Origin: Ruegeria atlantica
GTDB taxonomy: Bacteria; Pseudomonadota; Alphaproteobacteria; Rhodobacterales; Rhodobacteraceae
Reading direction: 5' to 3'
Length of the DNA: 53,755 nucleotides
NCBI RefSeq assembly: GCF_013032455.1
Contig: NZ_WQCF01000016.1
Location: 1 to 53,755, forward strand
Shown here: positions 27,415-37,461 of the stretch, one piece after another
Numbering within the stretch: the first letter of the stretch is position 1
How the letters are laid out: the number at the start of each line of letters is the position of its first letter
Notes under the pieces: model-generated
Seen by the model: the letters and a program-made list of their open reading frames with translations, nothing else
Database searches by the model: none
Told to the model about the DNA's origin: nothing
Position numbers and translations under genes: made by a program

Positions 27415-28431
27415 TTAGAACGCGTCTTCGAATTTCTTTGCCAGATCTTCGATGTTGTCGGGCGGCCAGTCCTCGACATCCATGCCGAGGTGCAGACCCA
27501 TACCGGACAGCACTTCCTTGATCTCGTTCAGCGACTTGCGGCCGAAGTTCGGGGTGCGCAGCATCTCAGCTTCGGTTTTCTGGATCAGATCGCCGATGTA
27601 AACGATGTTGTCGTTTTTCAGGCAGTTTGCCGAACGGACCGACAGTTCCAGCTCGTCTACTTTCTTCAGCAGCAGCGGGTTGAACTCCAGACCATCGTCT
27701 TCGTCCTGGCGGCCAGCCGATTCCGGCTCGTCGAAGTTAACGAAGATCGACAGCTGGTCCTGCAGGATACGAGCGGCGAAGGCCAGCGCGTCTTCCGGGG
27801 TGATCGAACCGTCGGTGTCGATCTTCAGGGTCAGCTTGTCATAGTCCAGAACCTGACCTTCGCGGGTCGGCTGAACGTCATAGGCAACCTTTTTGACCGG
27901 CGAGTAGATCGCATCGATCGGGATCAGGCCGATAGGTGCATCTTCTGGCTTGTTCTTCTCAGCCGAGACATAACCTTTACCGGTGTTGACGGTCAGTTCC
28001 ATGAACAGGTCGGCGCCATCGTCCAGGTGGCAGATGACGTGATCGCGGTTCAGAACCTCGATACCGGCGCTTTCGCTGATGTCACCGGCGGTGACAACTG
28101 CGGGGCCTTTGGCATTGATCGACAGGCGCTTGGGGCCTTCGACTTCCATGCGCAGCGACACACCCTTGAGGTTCAGGATGATGTCGGTGACGTCTTCACG
28201 AACGCCTGCAACCGAGGAGAACTCGTGCAGGACGTTGTCGATCTGGACGCTGGTGATGGCTGCGCCTTGCAGCGAGCTCATCAGAACGCGGCGCAGCGCG
28301 TTGCCCAGAGTCAGACCAAAGCCACGCTCCAGCGGCTCGGCAACCAATGTCGCCTGACGCGCGGGATCATTGCCCGGCTTGGCTTCCAGCTGGGTCGGCT
28401 TGATCAATTCTGCCCAATTCTTATGGATCAT
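27415..28431 (-). CDS. rpoA: DNA-directed RNA polymerase subunit alpha
   Basis: A 338-residue subunit that nucleates RNA polymerase assembly. The N-terminal dimerisation domain contains [21 protein letters not shown]. The C-terminal domain that contacts UP elements and activators contains [16 protein letters not shown] and [17 protein letters not shown]. The start at 28431 is preceded by GGAGGGATTAC; longer in-frame readings are not supported. There is no rpsD beside it, as usual in alphaproteobacteria. Confidence 0.98.
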   Translation of the reverse strand: MIHKNWAELIKPTQLEAKPGNDPARQATLVAEPLERGFGLTLGNALRRVLMSSLQGAAITSVQIDNVLHEFSSVAGVREDVTDIILNLKGVSLRMEVEGPKRLSINAKGPAVVTAGDISESAGIEVLNRDHVICHLDDGADLFMELTVNTGKGYVSAEKNKPEDAPIGLIPIDAIYSPVKKVAYDVQPTREGQVLDYDKLTLKIDTDGSITPEDALAFAARILQDQLSIFVNFDEPESAGRQDEDDGLEFNPLLLKKVDELELSVRSANCLKNDNIVYIGDLIQKTEAEMLRTPNFGRKSLNEIKEVLSGMGLHLGMDVEDWPPDNIEDLAKKFEDAF

Positions 28432-28546
28432 GTAATCCCTCCATTCCTGTCCGCGCCCCATGACCAACAAGGTGCAGACGCCCGAGGTTCAAAATGACGT
28501 GCTGGGGCCGTGCAAAAAACACAGCCCCAGCTCAATTCAAAATCGC

Positions 28547-28936
28547 TTAGACGCGACGACGCTTCGGCGGACGGCAGCCGTTGTGAGCGATCGGTGTCAC
28601 GTCGCGGATCGACGTGATGTTGAAGCCCACTGCAGCCAGCGCACGCAGAGCCGATTCACGACCCGAACCGGGGCCCTGAACTTCGACTTCCAGCGTCTTG
28701 ACGCCATGTTCCTGCGCCTTCTTGCCTGCGTCTTCTGCAGCCATCTGAGCGGCGTAGGGGGTCGATTTCCGCGAACCCTTGAAACCCATGGTACCGGCAG
28801 ACGACCACGAGATGGCGTTGCCCTGTACGTCCGAGATCAGGATTTTGGTGTTGTTGAAGGTCGAATTCACATGGGCGACGCCCGATGCGATGTTCTTACG
28901 CTCTTTGCGCTTAACGCGAGTCTTGTCACGTGCCAT
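28547..28936 (-). CDS. rpsK: 30S ribosomal protein S11
   Basis: A 129-residue platform protein of the small subunit. Typical segments are [21 protein letters not shown]-like [19 protein letters not shown] and the C-terminal [12 protein letters not shown]. It lies 15 bases after rpsM and heads into rpoA. Confidence 0.98.
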   Translation of the reverse strand: MARDKTRVKRKERKNIASGVAHVNSTFNNTKILISDVQGNAISWSSAGTMGFKGSRKSTPYAAQMAAEDAGKKAQEHGVKTLEVEVQGPGSGRESALRALAAVGFNITSIRDVTPIAHNGCRPPKRRRV

Positions 28937-28951
28937 CAGTCAGACCCTCCC

Positions 28952-29320
28952 TTATTTCTTCTTACCAGCGATGGCCTTTGCGGGGCCTTTGCGGGTACGA
29001 GCGTTGGTGTGGGTGCGCTGACCGCGAACCGGCAGGTTGCGGCGGTGACGCAGACCGCGGTAGCAGCCTAGGTCCATCAGGCGCTTGACGTTCATCTGAA
29101 CTTCACGACGCAGGTCACCTTCGACGGTGAAGTTTGCATCGATATGTTCACGGATGGCCAGAACTTCGGCGTCGGACAGTTCGTTGACGCGACGGTGCGC
29201 TTCAATGCCTACAGCTTCGCAGATCGCTTTGGCCGAGGTGTTTCCGATACCGGTGATATAGGTGAGGGCGATTGGTACCCGCTTTGCAGTCGGGATGTTT
29301 ACGCCGGCAATACGTGCCAC
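28952..29320 (-). CDS. rpsM: 30S ribosomal protein S13
   Basis: A 122-residue head protein beginning [19 protein letters not shown] and ending with the basic [21 protein letters not shown] tail region that contacts the tRNAs. It is the first gene of the rpsM-rpsK-rpoA-rplQ unit. It has its own candidate promoter just after adk, about 160 bases upstream. Confidence 0.98.
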   Translation of the reverse strand: MARIAGVNIPTAKRVPIALTYITGIGNTSAKAICEAVGIEAHRRVNELSDAEVLAIREHIDANFTVEGDLRREVQMNVKRLMDLGCYRGLRHRRNLPVRGQRTHTNARTRKGPAKAIAGKKK

Positions 29321-29477
29321 GTGTCACTTTCCTTTTCGTTGCGGTTCCGTAACTCCAGAACCTTTTTTCACAACGCCTAACCGTGGCAGTGCCGCCAGAG
29401 GGTTCAGCATTATTCGAGGTGGTCGGGGCATTTGGGACGAATCCCGCCTGCAGTCTTGATTCCCATAGGGATGTGGG

Positions 29478-29506
29478 TCGATATGGGGTTTTGGTGGGGC
29501 CGTCAA
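29478..29506 (-). promoter_or_regulatory. Candidate promoter for rpsM-rpsK-rpoA-rplQ
   Basis: On the minus strand a -35-like TTGACG (complement of 29501-29506) and a -10-like TATCGA (complement of 29478-29483) are spaced by 17 bases. They lie in the 200-base gap between adk and rpsM, about 15 bases past the adk stop. The leader also contains a short hairpin GGTTC/GAACC near the rpsM start. Confidence 0.6.
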
Positions 29507-29520
29507 GCCCCTACCTGACA

Positions 29521-30165
29521 TCAGCCAAGAATCGCCTCAATCGAGGCAGTGACTTCCTTGATATCGGCTAAGCCATTGACCGGGCGTAGATCGCCCTTGG
29601 CATAGTAATAACCGATCAGTGGCGACGTCTTTTTGTAGTATTCCATCAGACGCGTGCGCAGGCTGTCTTCGTTGTCATCCGCGCGGCGCTGGAAATCATT
29701 TTCCTTGCCACAATTGGTGCATTTGCCATCCGCCGGGATCGGTTTGGTGTTGTCATTGTAGACCTCACCACATCCGCCACAGGTCGAACGTGCCGTGATA
29801 CGGTCCACCAGCGCTTCGTCATCGACGCGCATCTCAATCACGGTATGCAACGACTGACCCAGCTTGGTTAGCAACGCTGCCAGTGCATCGGCCTGCGCCA
29901 GCGTACGGGGGAAACCGTCAAAGATGAAACCGGCGCCTGTTTCGCTGGTCAGCTTCTCTTCGATCAGGCCGATCACGATTTCATCCGTGACCAGCTTGCC
30001 TGCATCCATGATCGCCGCAACCTTCTGGCCCATCTCGGTACCCGAGGTCTTGGCTTCGCGCAGCATGTCTCCTGTGCTCAGCTGAACCATGCCGCGTGTT
30101 TCGACCAGGTGGCGCGCTTGCGTCCCTTTACCGGCCCCCGGGGGCCCAAGAAGAATGATATTCAT
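29521..30165 (-). CDS. adk: Adenylate kinase (zinc-lid type)
   Basis: A 214-residue enzyme interconverting ATP+AMP and 2 ADP. The P-loop is [10 protein letters not shown] at the N terminus. The AMP site includes STGDMLREA and [10 protein letters not shown]. The lid carries four cysteines (CGGCGEVY and CTNCGKE), a structural zinc site typical of alphaproteobacterial and Gram-positive forms. Its ATG overlaps the secY stop by four bases, giving coupling to the translocase gene. Confidence 0.97.
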   Translation of the reverse strand: MNIILLGPPGAGKGTQARHLVETRGMVQLSTGDMLREAKTSGTEMGQKVAAIMDAGKLVTDEIVIGLIEEKLTSETGAGFIFDGFPRTLAQADALAALLTKLGQSLHTVIEMRVDDEALVDRITARSTCGGCGEVYNDNTKPIPADGKCTNCGKENDFQRRADDNEDSLRTRLMEYYKKTSPLIGYYYAKGDLRPVNGLADIKEVTASIEAILG

Positions 30166-31526
30166 CGACGAGCGGGTCCCTTCCTGCCACGTTTCTTACC
30201 CTTGCCGCGCAGTTGGGACTTTTCGATCAGCCCTTCGTATTGATGCGCCAGCAGATGGCTCTGGACCTGTTGGATCGTGTCCATGGTCACAGAGACGATA
30301 ATCAGAACCGATGTACCGCCGAAATAGAACGGAATGGCGAACTGGTTCCTCAGAATCTCCGGCAACAGACAGACCAGCGCCAGATAAGCCGAACCCAGAA
30401 CCAGCACGCGGTTGACCACGTATTCCAGATACTCGGCGGTTTTCTTGCCCGGACGAATACCCGGCACAAAACCGTTCTGCTTTTTCAGGTTGTCCGCTAC
30501 ATCGTCCGGTTTGAACGACACATTGAACGTATAGAAGTAAGCAAAGAACACGATCATCGAGGCAAAGAACAACAGGTACAACGGCTGTCCGGGGCCAAAG
30601 TTGGCCAGCAGCCATGACATGATCGGCCCATTGGTTGCACCCGACGAGAAGGTCGAGATCGTCACAGGCAACAACAGCAGCGAGCTGGCAAAGATCGCCG
30701 GGATAACGCCCGCCGGGTTCACTTTGACCGGCAGGTGGCTAGAGCCGCCCTCATAGATCTTCATACCGGCCTGACGGCGCGGATATTGGATATGGATCTT
30801 GCGCAAGGCCCGCTCCATGAACACCACAAAGGTGATCACGACGATGACCATGAGGATCACACCAACGATCACGGCAGGGCTGATTGCGCCCGAACGACCC
30901 GAGGCAAAGAACTGCGCCAGAGCGGCCGGGACCTCGGCAATGATGCCGACGAAAATGATCAGAGAGATACCGTTGCCGATGCCGCGCGCGGTGATCTGTT
31001 CACCCAGCCACATCAGGAACATAGTACCGCCAACCAGAGTGATCATGGTCGACATGCGGAAGAACAAGCCCGGATCGGTCGCCAGATCGCCCGATTCCAG
31101 CGAAACCGCCAGACCATAGGCCTGAACGGTGGCCAGAGCCACAGTGCCGAAACGGGTGTATTGGTTGATCTTCTTACGCCCCTGCTCGCCCTCTTTCTTG
31201 AGTTGTTCGAGCGCGGGAACCATAGATGTCAGCAGCTGCACGATGATCGAGGCCGAGATATAGGGCATGATACCAAGGGCAAAGATGCCCATTCGTCCCA
31301 GCGCCCCGCCGGTGAACATCGAAACCATGCCGCCGATGCCTTGCCCCGCTTGCTCCATGAACTCGCGCAGCGCTTGTCCGTCGATTCCCGGCACCGGAAT
31401 GAAGGTGCCCAGGCGATAAACGATCAACAAACCCAGTGTGAACAGGATGCGGTTGCGCAGATCGGTGGCTTTGCCAAGGGCAGACCAGCTTGTGTTGGCT
31501 GCCATTTGTTCTGCTGCTGATACCAT
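30162..31526 (-). CDS. secY: Protein translocase subunit SecY
   Basis: A 454-residue, ten-helix channel subunit of the Sec translocase. Characteristic stretches are [23 protein letters not shown] and [19 protein letters not shown], and the last cytoplasmic loop [17 protein letters not shown]. It starts at 31526, 109 bases after rplO. Two small hairpins lie in that gap (31609-31626 and around 31550-31580), without U-tracts. Confidence 0.98.
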   Translation of the reverse strand: MVSAAEQMAANTSWSALGKATDLRNRILFTLGLLIVYRLGTFIPVPGIDGQALREFMEQAGQGIGGMVSMFTGGALGRMGIFALGIMPYISASIIVQLLTSMVPALEQLKKEGEQGRKKINQYTRFGTVALATVQAYGLAVSLESGDLATDPGLFFRMSTMITLVGGTMFLMWLGEQITARGIGNGISLIIFVGIIAEVPAALAQFFASGRSGAISPAVIVGVILMVIVVITFVVFMERALRKIHIQYPRRQAGMKIYEGGSSHLPVKVNPAGVIPAIFASSLLLLPVTISTFSSGATNGPIMSWLLANFGPGQPLYLLFFASMIVFFAYFYTFNVSFKPDDVADNLKKQNGFVPGIRPGKKTAEYLEYVVNRVLVLGSAYLALVCLLPEILRNQFAIPFYFGGTSVLIIVSVTMDTIQQVQSHLLAHQYEGLIEKSQLRGKGKKRGRKGPARR

Positions 31527-31635
31527 AAATCGGTCTCTCTTATGAAAACACCGCCCAGAACCGTTTTCCGGCTCGGGCGGCGTCTGGGAAAACTTAGTGC
31601 TCTATGTAAGCGGGTCTTCGCCCGCTCACAAGCGC

Positions 31636-32109
31636 TTACTCTGCCGCAGCAGCTTTTGTGACCGTCAGTGAACCACCCGCTTTTTCAACTGCCTCAACAG
31701 CAGCTTTCGAAGCACCTGTTACTTCCAGGTTCACTTTGGCGCTGATTTCGCCTTTGGCCAGAACGCGGATTCCGTCCAGCTTGCGGCGAACCAGACCGGA
31801 CGCAACCAGAGCATCTTCGGTGATCGCAGCTTTGGCGTCCAGTTTGCCGGCGTCGACGAATTTCTGGATCAGGCCCAGATTGATGACGGCAAATTCCTTG
31901 CGGTTCGGCTTGTTGAAGCCACGCTTGGGCAGGCGCTGGTACAGCGGCATCTGGCCGCCTTCGTAGCCATTGATGGCCACACCCGAACGGGATTTCTGGC
32001 CTTTGATACCACGGCCACCCATTTTACCTTTGCCGGAACCCGGACCACGGCCAACGCGGGTGCGTTTCGGGTTGGCGCCAGGATTGTCGCGCAATTCGTT
32101 CAGTTTCAT
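31636..32109 (-). CDS. rplO: 50S ribosomal protein L15
   Basis: A 157-residue protein beginning [20 protein letters not shown] with the Gly-rich [22 protein letters not shown] segment of L15. The start at 32109 follows GGAGAAGCG. Normally rplO directly follows rpmD; here they are 2.8 kb apart. rplO begins a restarted block (rplO-secY-adk) with its own candidate promoter. Confidence 0.97.
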   Translation of the reverse strand: MKLNELRDNPGANPKRTRVGRGPGSGKGKMGGRGIKGQKSRSGVAINGYEGGQMPLYQRLPKRGFNKPNRKEFAVINLGLIQKFVDAGKLDAKAAITEDALVASGLVRRKLDGIRVLAKGEISAKVNLEVTGASKAAVEAVEKAGGSLTVTKAAAAE

Positions 32110-32205
32110 TTCGCTTCTCCTAAGCCGGATGTGACCCCCGAAGCGTGATGGGCCAAACACGGCATTTCTTGGTTTTGATTCTCGCGGACATCAGTCCACC
32201 GGAGG

Positions 32206-32234
32206 CGTATAGGCGCGTTGATCCCGCTTGGCAA
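32206..32234 (-). promoter_or_regulatory. Candidate promoter for rplO-secY-adk
   Basis: On the minus strand TTGCCA (complement of 32229-32234) and TATACG (complement of 32206-32211) are separated by exactly 17 bases. They lie about 97 bases before the rplO start, just after the stop of the inserted glycosyltransferase gene. The same -35 hexamer and spacing occur ahead of rpmC. Confidence 0.65.
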
Positions 32235-32253
32235 GTCTGAGGTGGGTGTCGCC

Positions 32254-33114
32254 TCACTCTTCGCCCTGTGCTGCCATTTCCTTGCCCCCTTCACGCGGCT
32301 GAATGGGCGCTGCAAGTGGGTCGATACCATGTTTCTCGACCAGCTTCCCGACCAGACTGTCGGGGTCGGGTTTACCTTCATACTTGTTCTGCATGATCGC
32401 CCGCATCCGACGACCATATAGGTGGATCGATACCGTATCTTCCTTGAAAAATCTGTCTACGTTCGCTCCGGGTCGAGCCAAAGCGCGTCGGCGCGTGTAG
32501 TTCAGCGGGTAAAAAACGTGCTCAGGCAGAGCGTATTTTATCTCGCCCGTCTGTCTCAGTGCCCATGTCATAGCCTTTGGGCCCCAAACCCCCCAAAGAG
32601 TTTCGGCAACATTCACGGGTGCCCCGTTTCGCTGTGCTTCCTCCAACGGTTTGCGATGGCGGGGCGGCAACCAGGGCGGAATGCGATACGGATCATTGGT
32701 GAACTCGATCAGTTTGCCCAGCGTTTCACTGTCCTGAGGCAGGGCCAGCACGCCAATGGCCACCTCTCCTTCCAAATATCCGTAGTAGTGGCCGTTTGGC
32801 GTTGTGAACGGTCGCAGGCAATAGGCATCCGTATCAGCCCAGATCAGATCAGGCTCTTGTGCCAACATCCGATACCGGAACTTGTCCGAATGCGGCGCGG
32901 GGCTTCCAGTTCTTCCATGCGTAATGAACTCAGAATCGGGCAAAACTTCACGCGCATCTCTTTTCTCTACCCCGTCCGGGATATTCGTGACGTTGTCGTA
33001 GGTATAGAGGCGCACGCTTTGACCGGCGTCCAGATAGGACTTGATGCAGAGCTGCTCAAGAAAGCTTAGCGGTCCTTCGACCCATAGCATTCCGATCTGA
33101 TATTCACGCGCCAT
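32254..33114 (-). CDS. Glycosyltransferase-like protein (DXD sugar-transfer type)
   Basis: A 286-residue soluble protein starting MAREYQIGMLWVEGPLSFLEQ. The pattern LSFLEQLCIKSYLDAGQSVRLYTYD with HSDKFRYRMLAQEPDLIWADTDAYCL, where DTD (94-96) would bind metal and nucleotide-sugar, resembles the fold of Och1/alpha-1,4-galactosyltransferase-type enzymes. Donor and acceptor are unknown. A role in envelope or capsule glycan would fit its neighbour, a sulfotransferase. It is an insert between rpmD and rplO and lies on the ribosomal strand. A longer reading from 33132 is possible. Confidence 0.7.
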   Translation of the reverse strand: MAREYQIGMLWVEGPLSFLEQLCIKSYLDAGQSVRLYTYDNVTNIPDGVEKRDAREVLPDSEFITHGRTGSPAPHSDKFRYRMLAQEPDLIWADTDAYCLRPFTTPNGHYYGYLEGEVAIGVLALPQDSETLGKLIEFTNDPYRIPPWLPPRHRKPLEEAQRNGAPVNVAETLWGVWGPKAMTWALRQTGEIKYALPEHVFYPLNYTRRRALARPGANVDRFFKEDTVSIHLYGRRMRAIMQNKYEGKPDPDSLVGKLVEKHGIDPLAAPIQPREGGKEMAAQGEE

Positions 33115-33244
33115 AATGTGTCTTTCTGTCAAAATAATACGGCAGTTGAACCCGTCCTGACAGCCTTTGCCCTACAAGGGAAACCCTATCAATGCCACTT
33201 ACTTAGAAATTCCGAAACTGTGATGTGCGAGACCAAAAACCAAA

Positions 33245-33266
33245 AGAGGCGCCAATTGGCGCCTCT
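33245..33266 (-). terminator. Terminator after the DUF1127 gene
   Basis: AGAGGCGCC (33245-33253) and GGCGCCTCT (33258-33266) pair perfectly around AATT. On the minus strand it runs into TTTTGGTTTTTGG. It separates the DUF1127 gene from the glycosyltransferase-like gene. Confidence 0.85.
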
Positions 33267-33288
33267 GGGTGAGTGGTGGATCGCAAGG

Positions 33289-33504
33289 TTACGCGCAGTA
33301 GACGTGGTCGTGCGCAATATCCTTAATATCGCAGCGACGTACGCCGATATCGTTCAGTTCGCGGTCAGTCAGGCCTTGCAGTTCCGAAAAAGTGCGGTTG
33401 TATTCGGCGCGCAAAGTATAGGCTTCTTTGATTCTCGCGACGAAATCTGTAGCGCGCGTAATCAGGTTAATGCCGCCGTGATGTGCTGTTGCTGTATGGG
33501 CCAT
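33289..33504 (-). CDS. Small DUF1127 (YjiS-like) protein
   Basis: A 71-residue protein. The C-terminal half holds the DUF1127 signature FSELQGLTDRELNDIGVRRCDI. Such proteins are short, often abundant and RNA- or stress-linked in alphaproteobacteria; some affect phosphate or carbon metabolism. It has a good ribosome site (AGGAAAGGA) and its own terminator, so it is a self-contained gene. Confidence 0.85.
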   Translation of the reverse strand: MAHTATAHHGGINLITRATDFVARIKEAYTLRAEYNRTFSELQGLTDRELNDIGVRRCDIKDIAHDHVYCA

Positions 33505-33786
33505 ATCTATATTCCTTTCCTGATCGGAGCGAATTCCCCGATGATAGAGTTTCTGTTCCTTTTGGAGACAGGATGCAGATAGGCTCGCCGGACACCACTA
33601 ACAACGCAGAATTCAGTCTAGCCGCTATGCAACTATGGTATGGCTGAAACGGGCTTGATCCCAAAATTGCTTTTATTTGCAGCAATCCTGTGGAGAACAC
33701 CCTACAACAATGATTCTCGCCATGGTTCGCTCGAAGTTAGATACATCCAAGGTCGATTTCGCCGAAGTAACTTGAAGGAGCAGAGT

Positions 33787-34773
33787 TTGTTAGTTCATCC
33801 ACCAGAGGTAGTGGGTCCAGATTTCCTATGTATCGGACTTCAAAAAGCCGGAACACGCACACTACAGCAAATCCTGTCACTGGATGACCGATATTGGATG
33901 CCTCTTGTCAAAGAATTCCACCATTTCGACGGGAGCGAGATACCCAAACGACACGAAAGACAACAAAAACTCTACGACGCGCTGCAAGCTGGGGGTATCC
34001 GTCTATCACTACTGAACGCGCGACGTGCGCGCGACGGCGTTCGAAAGGTCGACGAACGTGACCTGCAATTTCTAAAAAAAAGCCGCAGCTATCTCGAAAA
34101 CGGATGCTGCGACGCGGATTACCTCGAAATGTTCTCCCTCAAACCCGAGGGGGTGATTACGGGCGATATCACACCGGGCTACTCGCGGCTGAAACGCAAA
34201 GAAGTGCAACGCGTGCATTCCCTTTTACCTCACGCCAAAATTGTCCTTTTACTCCGCGATCCTATTTCGCGTGCATGGTCTGCAATAAATATGCGCCTGC
34301 GCAGAGAGACACGAGGAAACTTGCTAAGAATAAGATCTCAGCAACAAGCTCGCATGGAGGAGATGCTTGGGACGCAAAAGGGGCAGATGATTGTCGATCA
34401 GGAAACGTTAGCGCCTCCGCTGAACTCCCAACCTTCCGAGATTTATCGAGTTTGGCGCGATGTATACGGCGAAGACGCTATCAGAGTGTTTTCCTTGGAG
34501 GAGATTATTTCCAGTCCCAGGGGAATAAGCGACGAAATCTATACTACGGTGACGGGCGAACAACGTAGTGGCTCAAAATGGTCGATGGAACATCGCCTGG
34601 ACAAGGACACAAACCTTGTTCCTTCTCCCAACGAAAAGGGAGACAAGGCTCAGGTCTTGCTACGGGGGGAAATCAAGGCACGGTTGATCGAGGCTTACGC
34701 TGACGAAATTCAAAGATCCGCGGCGATGTTCGGAGAACGGGCAATGGGTTGGGCTGCCAAATATGGGTTGTAA
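33787..34773 (+). CDS. PAPS-dependent sulfotransferase family protein
   Basis: About 328 residues from a TTG start preceded by AAGGAG with 6-base spacing. An ATG at 33640 would add 49 residues without domain features. The 5'-phosphosulfate-binding loop is DFLCIGLQKAGTRTLQ, close to the N terminus as usual. The 3'-phosphate-binding strand is IVLLLRDPISRAWSAIN. It would transfer sulfate from PAPS to a carbohydrate or other acceptor. It is the only gene of the rpmD-rplO insert on the plus strand, and its A+T content is visibly higher than that of the ribosomal genes, suggesting transfer. Confidence 0.82.
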   Translation: MLVHPPEVVGPDFLCIGLQKAGTRTLQQILSLDDRYWMPLVKEFHHFDGSEIPKRHERQQKLYDALQAGGIRLSLLNARRARDGVRKVDERDLQFLKKSRSYLENGCCDADYLEMFSLKPEGVITGDITPGYSRLKRKEVQRVHSLLPHAKIVLLLRDPISRAWSAINMRLRRETRGNLLRIRSQQQARMEEMLGTQKGQMIVDQETLAPPLNSQPSEIYRVWRDVYGEDAIRVFSLEEIISSPRGISDEIYTTVTGEQRSGSKWSMEHRLDKDTNLVPSPNEKGDKAQVLLRGEIKARLIEAYADEIQRSAAMFGERAMGWAAKYGL

Positions 34774-34880
34774 AGAAGCCAATCTACACAACCTCTCAAG
34801 ATAGATATCTCGTCGCCTACCTGCGGTAAAATGACGGCAATGCACGTTGAAAAACGACAAAATATCTAAAACGTAAAAAA

Positions 34881-34907
34881 AACGCCCCCGAGCAAGTCGG
34901 AGGCGTT
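34881..34907 (-). terminator. Terminator after rpmD
   Basis: AACGCCCCCG (34881-34890) pairs with CGGAGGCGTT (34898-34907) with one mismatch. On the minus strand it is followed by a run of eight T. It ends the rpmC-to-rpmD ribosomal block, so rplO-secY cannot rely on read-through alone. Confidence 0.85.
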
Positions 34908-34930
34908 TCTTAGTTCGATGGAAGTCGCGC

Positions 34931-35119
34931 TTAGCCGCGCTCTTCGACGATCTCTACCAGATGCGGGATCTTGTTGATCATGCCGCGGACCGAAGGAGTG
35001 TCCTCCAGCTCACGGGTCTTGTGCATCTTGTTCAAGCCCAGACCGATCAGGGTTGCGCGCTGTTCGGCGGGGCGGCGGATCGGGGAACCGATCTGCTTGA
35101 CGACGATGGTTTTTGCCAT
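34931..35119 (-). CDS. rpmD: 50S ribosomal protein L30
   Basis: A 62-residue protein with the L30 pattern [28 protein letters not shown] followed by [13 protein letters not shown]. Usual length for bacterial L30. It is the last gene before a terminator; its normal downstream neighbour rplO has been displaced. Confidence 0.96.
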   Translation of the reverse strand: MAKTIVVKQIGSPIRRPAEQRATLIGLGLNKMHKTRELEDTPSVRGMINKIPHLVEIVEERG

Positions 35120-35131
35120 GGGTCGCTCTCC

Positions 35132-35698
35132 TTACGCTTCGGCTTCAGCAGCCGGTGCTTCGTCCCGCTTGGGCAGGATGTCGGCAACTTTTTTACCACG
35201 ACGTGCGGCAACCGAACGCGGGCTCTGCTCTTTCTGCAGGCCGTTGATGGTGGCACGGATCATGTTGTACGGGTTCTGCGAGCCCAGCGACTTGGAAACA
35301 ACGTCCTTGACGCCCAGCATTTCGAACACGGCACGCATCGGACCACCGGCGATGATACCAGTACCTTCAGGTGCGGTGCGCATAACCACTTTACCGGCGC
35401 CGTGACGGCCTTCGATGTCGTGGTGTAGGGTCCGACCTTCGCGCAGTTGTACGCGGATCATCTGACGCTTGGCTTGTTCAGTCGCCTTGCGGATGGCTTC
35501 AGGTACTTCTTTCGCTTTACCTTTACCAAAGCCGACGCGGCCTTTCTGATCGCCGACAACCACCAGAGCGGCGAAGCCAAAGCGCTTACCACCTTTTACG
35601 GTTTTCGACACGCGGTTGATTGCGACCAGGCGATCTGCAAATTCCGGTGCTTCTTCACGGTCGCGGCCACGGCCCCGACGGTTTTCACGTTCTGCCAT
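35132..35698 (-). CDS. rpsE: 30S ribosomal protein S5
   Basis: A 188-residue protein. The double-stranded-RNA-binding domain appears as [31 protein letters not shown] and the C-terminal domain as [28 protein letters not shown]. The N terminus is Arg/Gly-rich and the C terminus has a short Glu/Ala tail. It lies 12 bases before rpmD. Confidence 0.98.
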   Translation of the reverse strand: MAERENRRGRGRDREEAPEFADRLVAINRVSKTVKGGKRFGFAALVVVGDQKGRVGFGKGKAKEVPEAIRKATEQAKRQMIRVQLREGRTLHHDIEGRHGAGKVVMRTAPEGTGIIAGGPMRAVFEMLGVKDVVSKSLGSQNPYNMIRATINGLQKEQSPRSVAARRGKKVADILPKRDEAPAAEAEA

Positions 35699-35814
35699 TT
35701 GGCATCCCTTTTCTCATGTGGCGCTTACGGCGCCGTTTTCTTCAATCCAAGTGAGCCCCGACTGTCGCCGAGGCCCCCGGATCATCGGGGCGGATCGAAA
35801 CCCGCCCGCAAGTC

Positions 35815-36174
35815 TTAGATCTTCAGACCACCTTTACGCGCGGCGTCGGCAACTGCCTTCACCTTGCCGTGGAACAGGAAGCCACCTCGATCGAAATAGG
35901 CCTCTTCGACGCCTGCCTTCTTGGCACGCTCGGCGATGGCCGCGCCCACTTTGGTGGCCGCTTCGACGTTGTTCTTGCCAACAACACCCAGATCTTTTTC
36001 CAGGGTCGAGGCCGAGGCCAGGGTCACGCCACGAACGTCGTCGATCAGCTGAACGCTGATGTTCTTGTTCGAACGGTGAACCGACAGGCGTACACGGCCC
36101 GCGTTGACTTTGCGAAGTTTGTTCCGAACGCGCAGGCGGCGCTTCAGAAACAGGGTTCTTTTGCTGTTTGCCAT
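35815..36174 (-). CDS. rplR: 50S ribosomal protein L18
   Basis: A 119-residue 5S rRNA-binding protein. Signature parts are [17 protein letters not shown] and [35 protein letters not shown] C terminus. It starts 11 bases after rplF. A gap of 116 bases separates it from rpsE. Confidence 0.98.
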   Translation of the reverse strand: MANSKRTLFLKRRLRVRNKLRKVNAGRVRLSVHRSNKNISVQLIDDVRGVTLASASTLEKDLGVVGKNNVEAATKVGAAIAERAKKAGVEEAYFDRGGFLFHGKVKAVADAARKGGLKI

Positions 36175-36185
36175 TGTCTGCGTCC

Positions 36186-36719
36186 TTACTTCTTCTTGCC
36201 TTCCTTGCGGAAGATGAACTCGCCCTTATAGCGGATGCCCTTACCTTTGTACGGCTCGGGACGGCGCCATTCGCGGATTTTGGCCGCGACTTCGCCCACC
36301 TGCTGCTGGTCGATACCTTCCACAACGATTTCGGTCTGCTTCGGCGCGGTGATGGTGACACCTTCCGGGGCAGTGAAATCAACATCGTGGCTGTAGCCCA
36401 GGTTCAGCTTCAGGGTGTTGCCCTGCATCTGAGCCCGGTAACCGACACCCTGGATCTCCAGCTCTTTTTTGAAGCCCTGGGTCACACCGGTTACCAGATT
36501 GGCAACCATGGTGCGGCTCATGCCCCACTGCTGACGAGCACGCTTGGACGAACCACGCGGATCAATTTTGACCACGTTGTCTTCGACCGACAGGGAAACA
36601 TCGTCAGTTGCGGTGAAGCTGCGGGTGCCTTTCGGACCTTTGACTTCGATGGTCTGACCCGACACAGAGGCGGAAACGCCGCTGGGCAGCTCGACCGGCT
36701 TTTTACCAATACGAGACAT
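36186..36719 (-). CDS. rplF: 50S ribosomal protein L6
   Basis: A 177-residue protein beginning [19 protein letters not shown] with the C-terminal motif [23 protein letters not shown]. It lies near the GTPase-associated centre of the large subunit. It starts 11 bases after the rpsH stop. Confidence 0.98.
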   Translation of the reverse strand: MSRIGKKPVELPSGVSASVSGQTIEVKGPKGTRSFTATDDVSLSVEDNVVKIDPRGSSKRARQQWGMSRTMVANLVTGVTQGFKKELEIQGVGYRAQMQGNTLKLNLGYSHDVDFTAPEGVTITAPKQTEIVVEGIDQQQVGEVAAKIREWRRPEPYKGKGIRYKGEFIFRKEGKKK

Positions 36720-36730
36720 TGCAGACCTCC

Positions 36731-37123
36731 TTAGAAGACGGTGCAGAGCACTTCGCCGCCAACATTGTTGGAGCGAGCGTTTGCGTCCGACATCACACCT
36801 TTCGGAGTGCTGACAATCGACACGCCCAGACCCTGACGGACCTGCGGGATGTCATTGACGCCCATGTACACGCGGCGACCGGGTTTTGAGACCCGCTTCA
36901 GTTCGCGAATGACAGGGGTGCCTTCGTAGTATTTCAGGCTGATTTCGATGGCCGGATGACCGTTTTCACCGGTCGTGTTTTCGTAGCCACGGATGTAACC
37001 TTCGTCCGCCAGCACGTCCAGAACCCAACCGCGCAGCTTGGAAGCCGGGGTGGAAACGGTGGACTTGCCGCGCATTTGCGCGTTGCGGATACGGGTGAGC
37101 ATATCGCCGATAGGATCGTTCAT
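36731..37123 (-). CDS. rpsH: 30S ribosomal protein S8
   Basis: A 130-residue protein beginning [19 protein letters not shown] and ending [22 protein letters not shown]. In E. coli S8 is the translational repressor of the spc operon, binding near rplE; whether it does so here cannot be seen. Confidence 0.98.
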   Translation of the reverse strand: MNDPIGDMLTRIRNAQMRGKSTVSTPASKLRGWVLDVLADEGYIRGYENTTGENGHPAIEISLKYYEGTPVIRELKRVSKPGRRVYMGVNDIPQVRQGLGVSIVSTPKGVMSDANARSNNVGGEVLCTVF

Positions 37124-37136
37124 ATCTATGTCTCCC

Positions 37137-37442
37137 TTACCAGCTCGATTTCACCATGCCGGGGATCTGACCAGCAGAACCCAGCTCGCGCAGCGCGATA
37201 CGGCTGACCTTCAGCTTACGGTAGTAAGCGTGGGGACGACCGGTCAGCTGACAACGGTTGTGCAGACGTGTAGCCGAGCTGTTGCGCGGCAGTTTCGCCA
37301 GTTTCAGACGCGCTTTGAAACGCTCTTCCATCGGCTTGCTCTCGTCATTCGCGATTTCTTTCAGCTCGGCACGCTTTGCGGCATATTTGGCCACCAGGCG
37401 TTCGCGCTTCTTCTCGCGTTCGATCATTGCTTTTTTAGCCAT
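37137..37442 (-). CDS. rpsN: 30S ribosomal protein S14 (zinc-free form)
   Basis: A 101-residue protein of the long form lacking the paired CxxC zinc motifs. The signature is [27 protein letters not shown]. It sits between rplE and rpsH as in the usual spc order. Confidence 0.97.
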   Translation of the reverse strand: MAKKAMIEREKKRERLVAKYAAKRAELKEIANDESKPMEERFKARLKLAKLPRNSSATRLHNRCQLTGRPHAYYRKLKVSRIALRELGSAGQIPGMVKSSW

Positions 37443-37461
37443 GTCTCAATCCTCCCGGCGC

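Noticed and set aside
27325..28497. A 390-codon plus-strand frame opposite rpoA
   Set aside because: Antisense shadow of rpoA with no supporting start site or motif.
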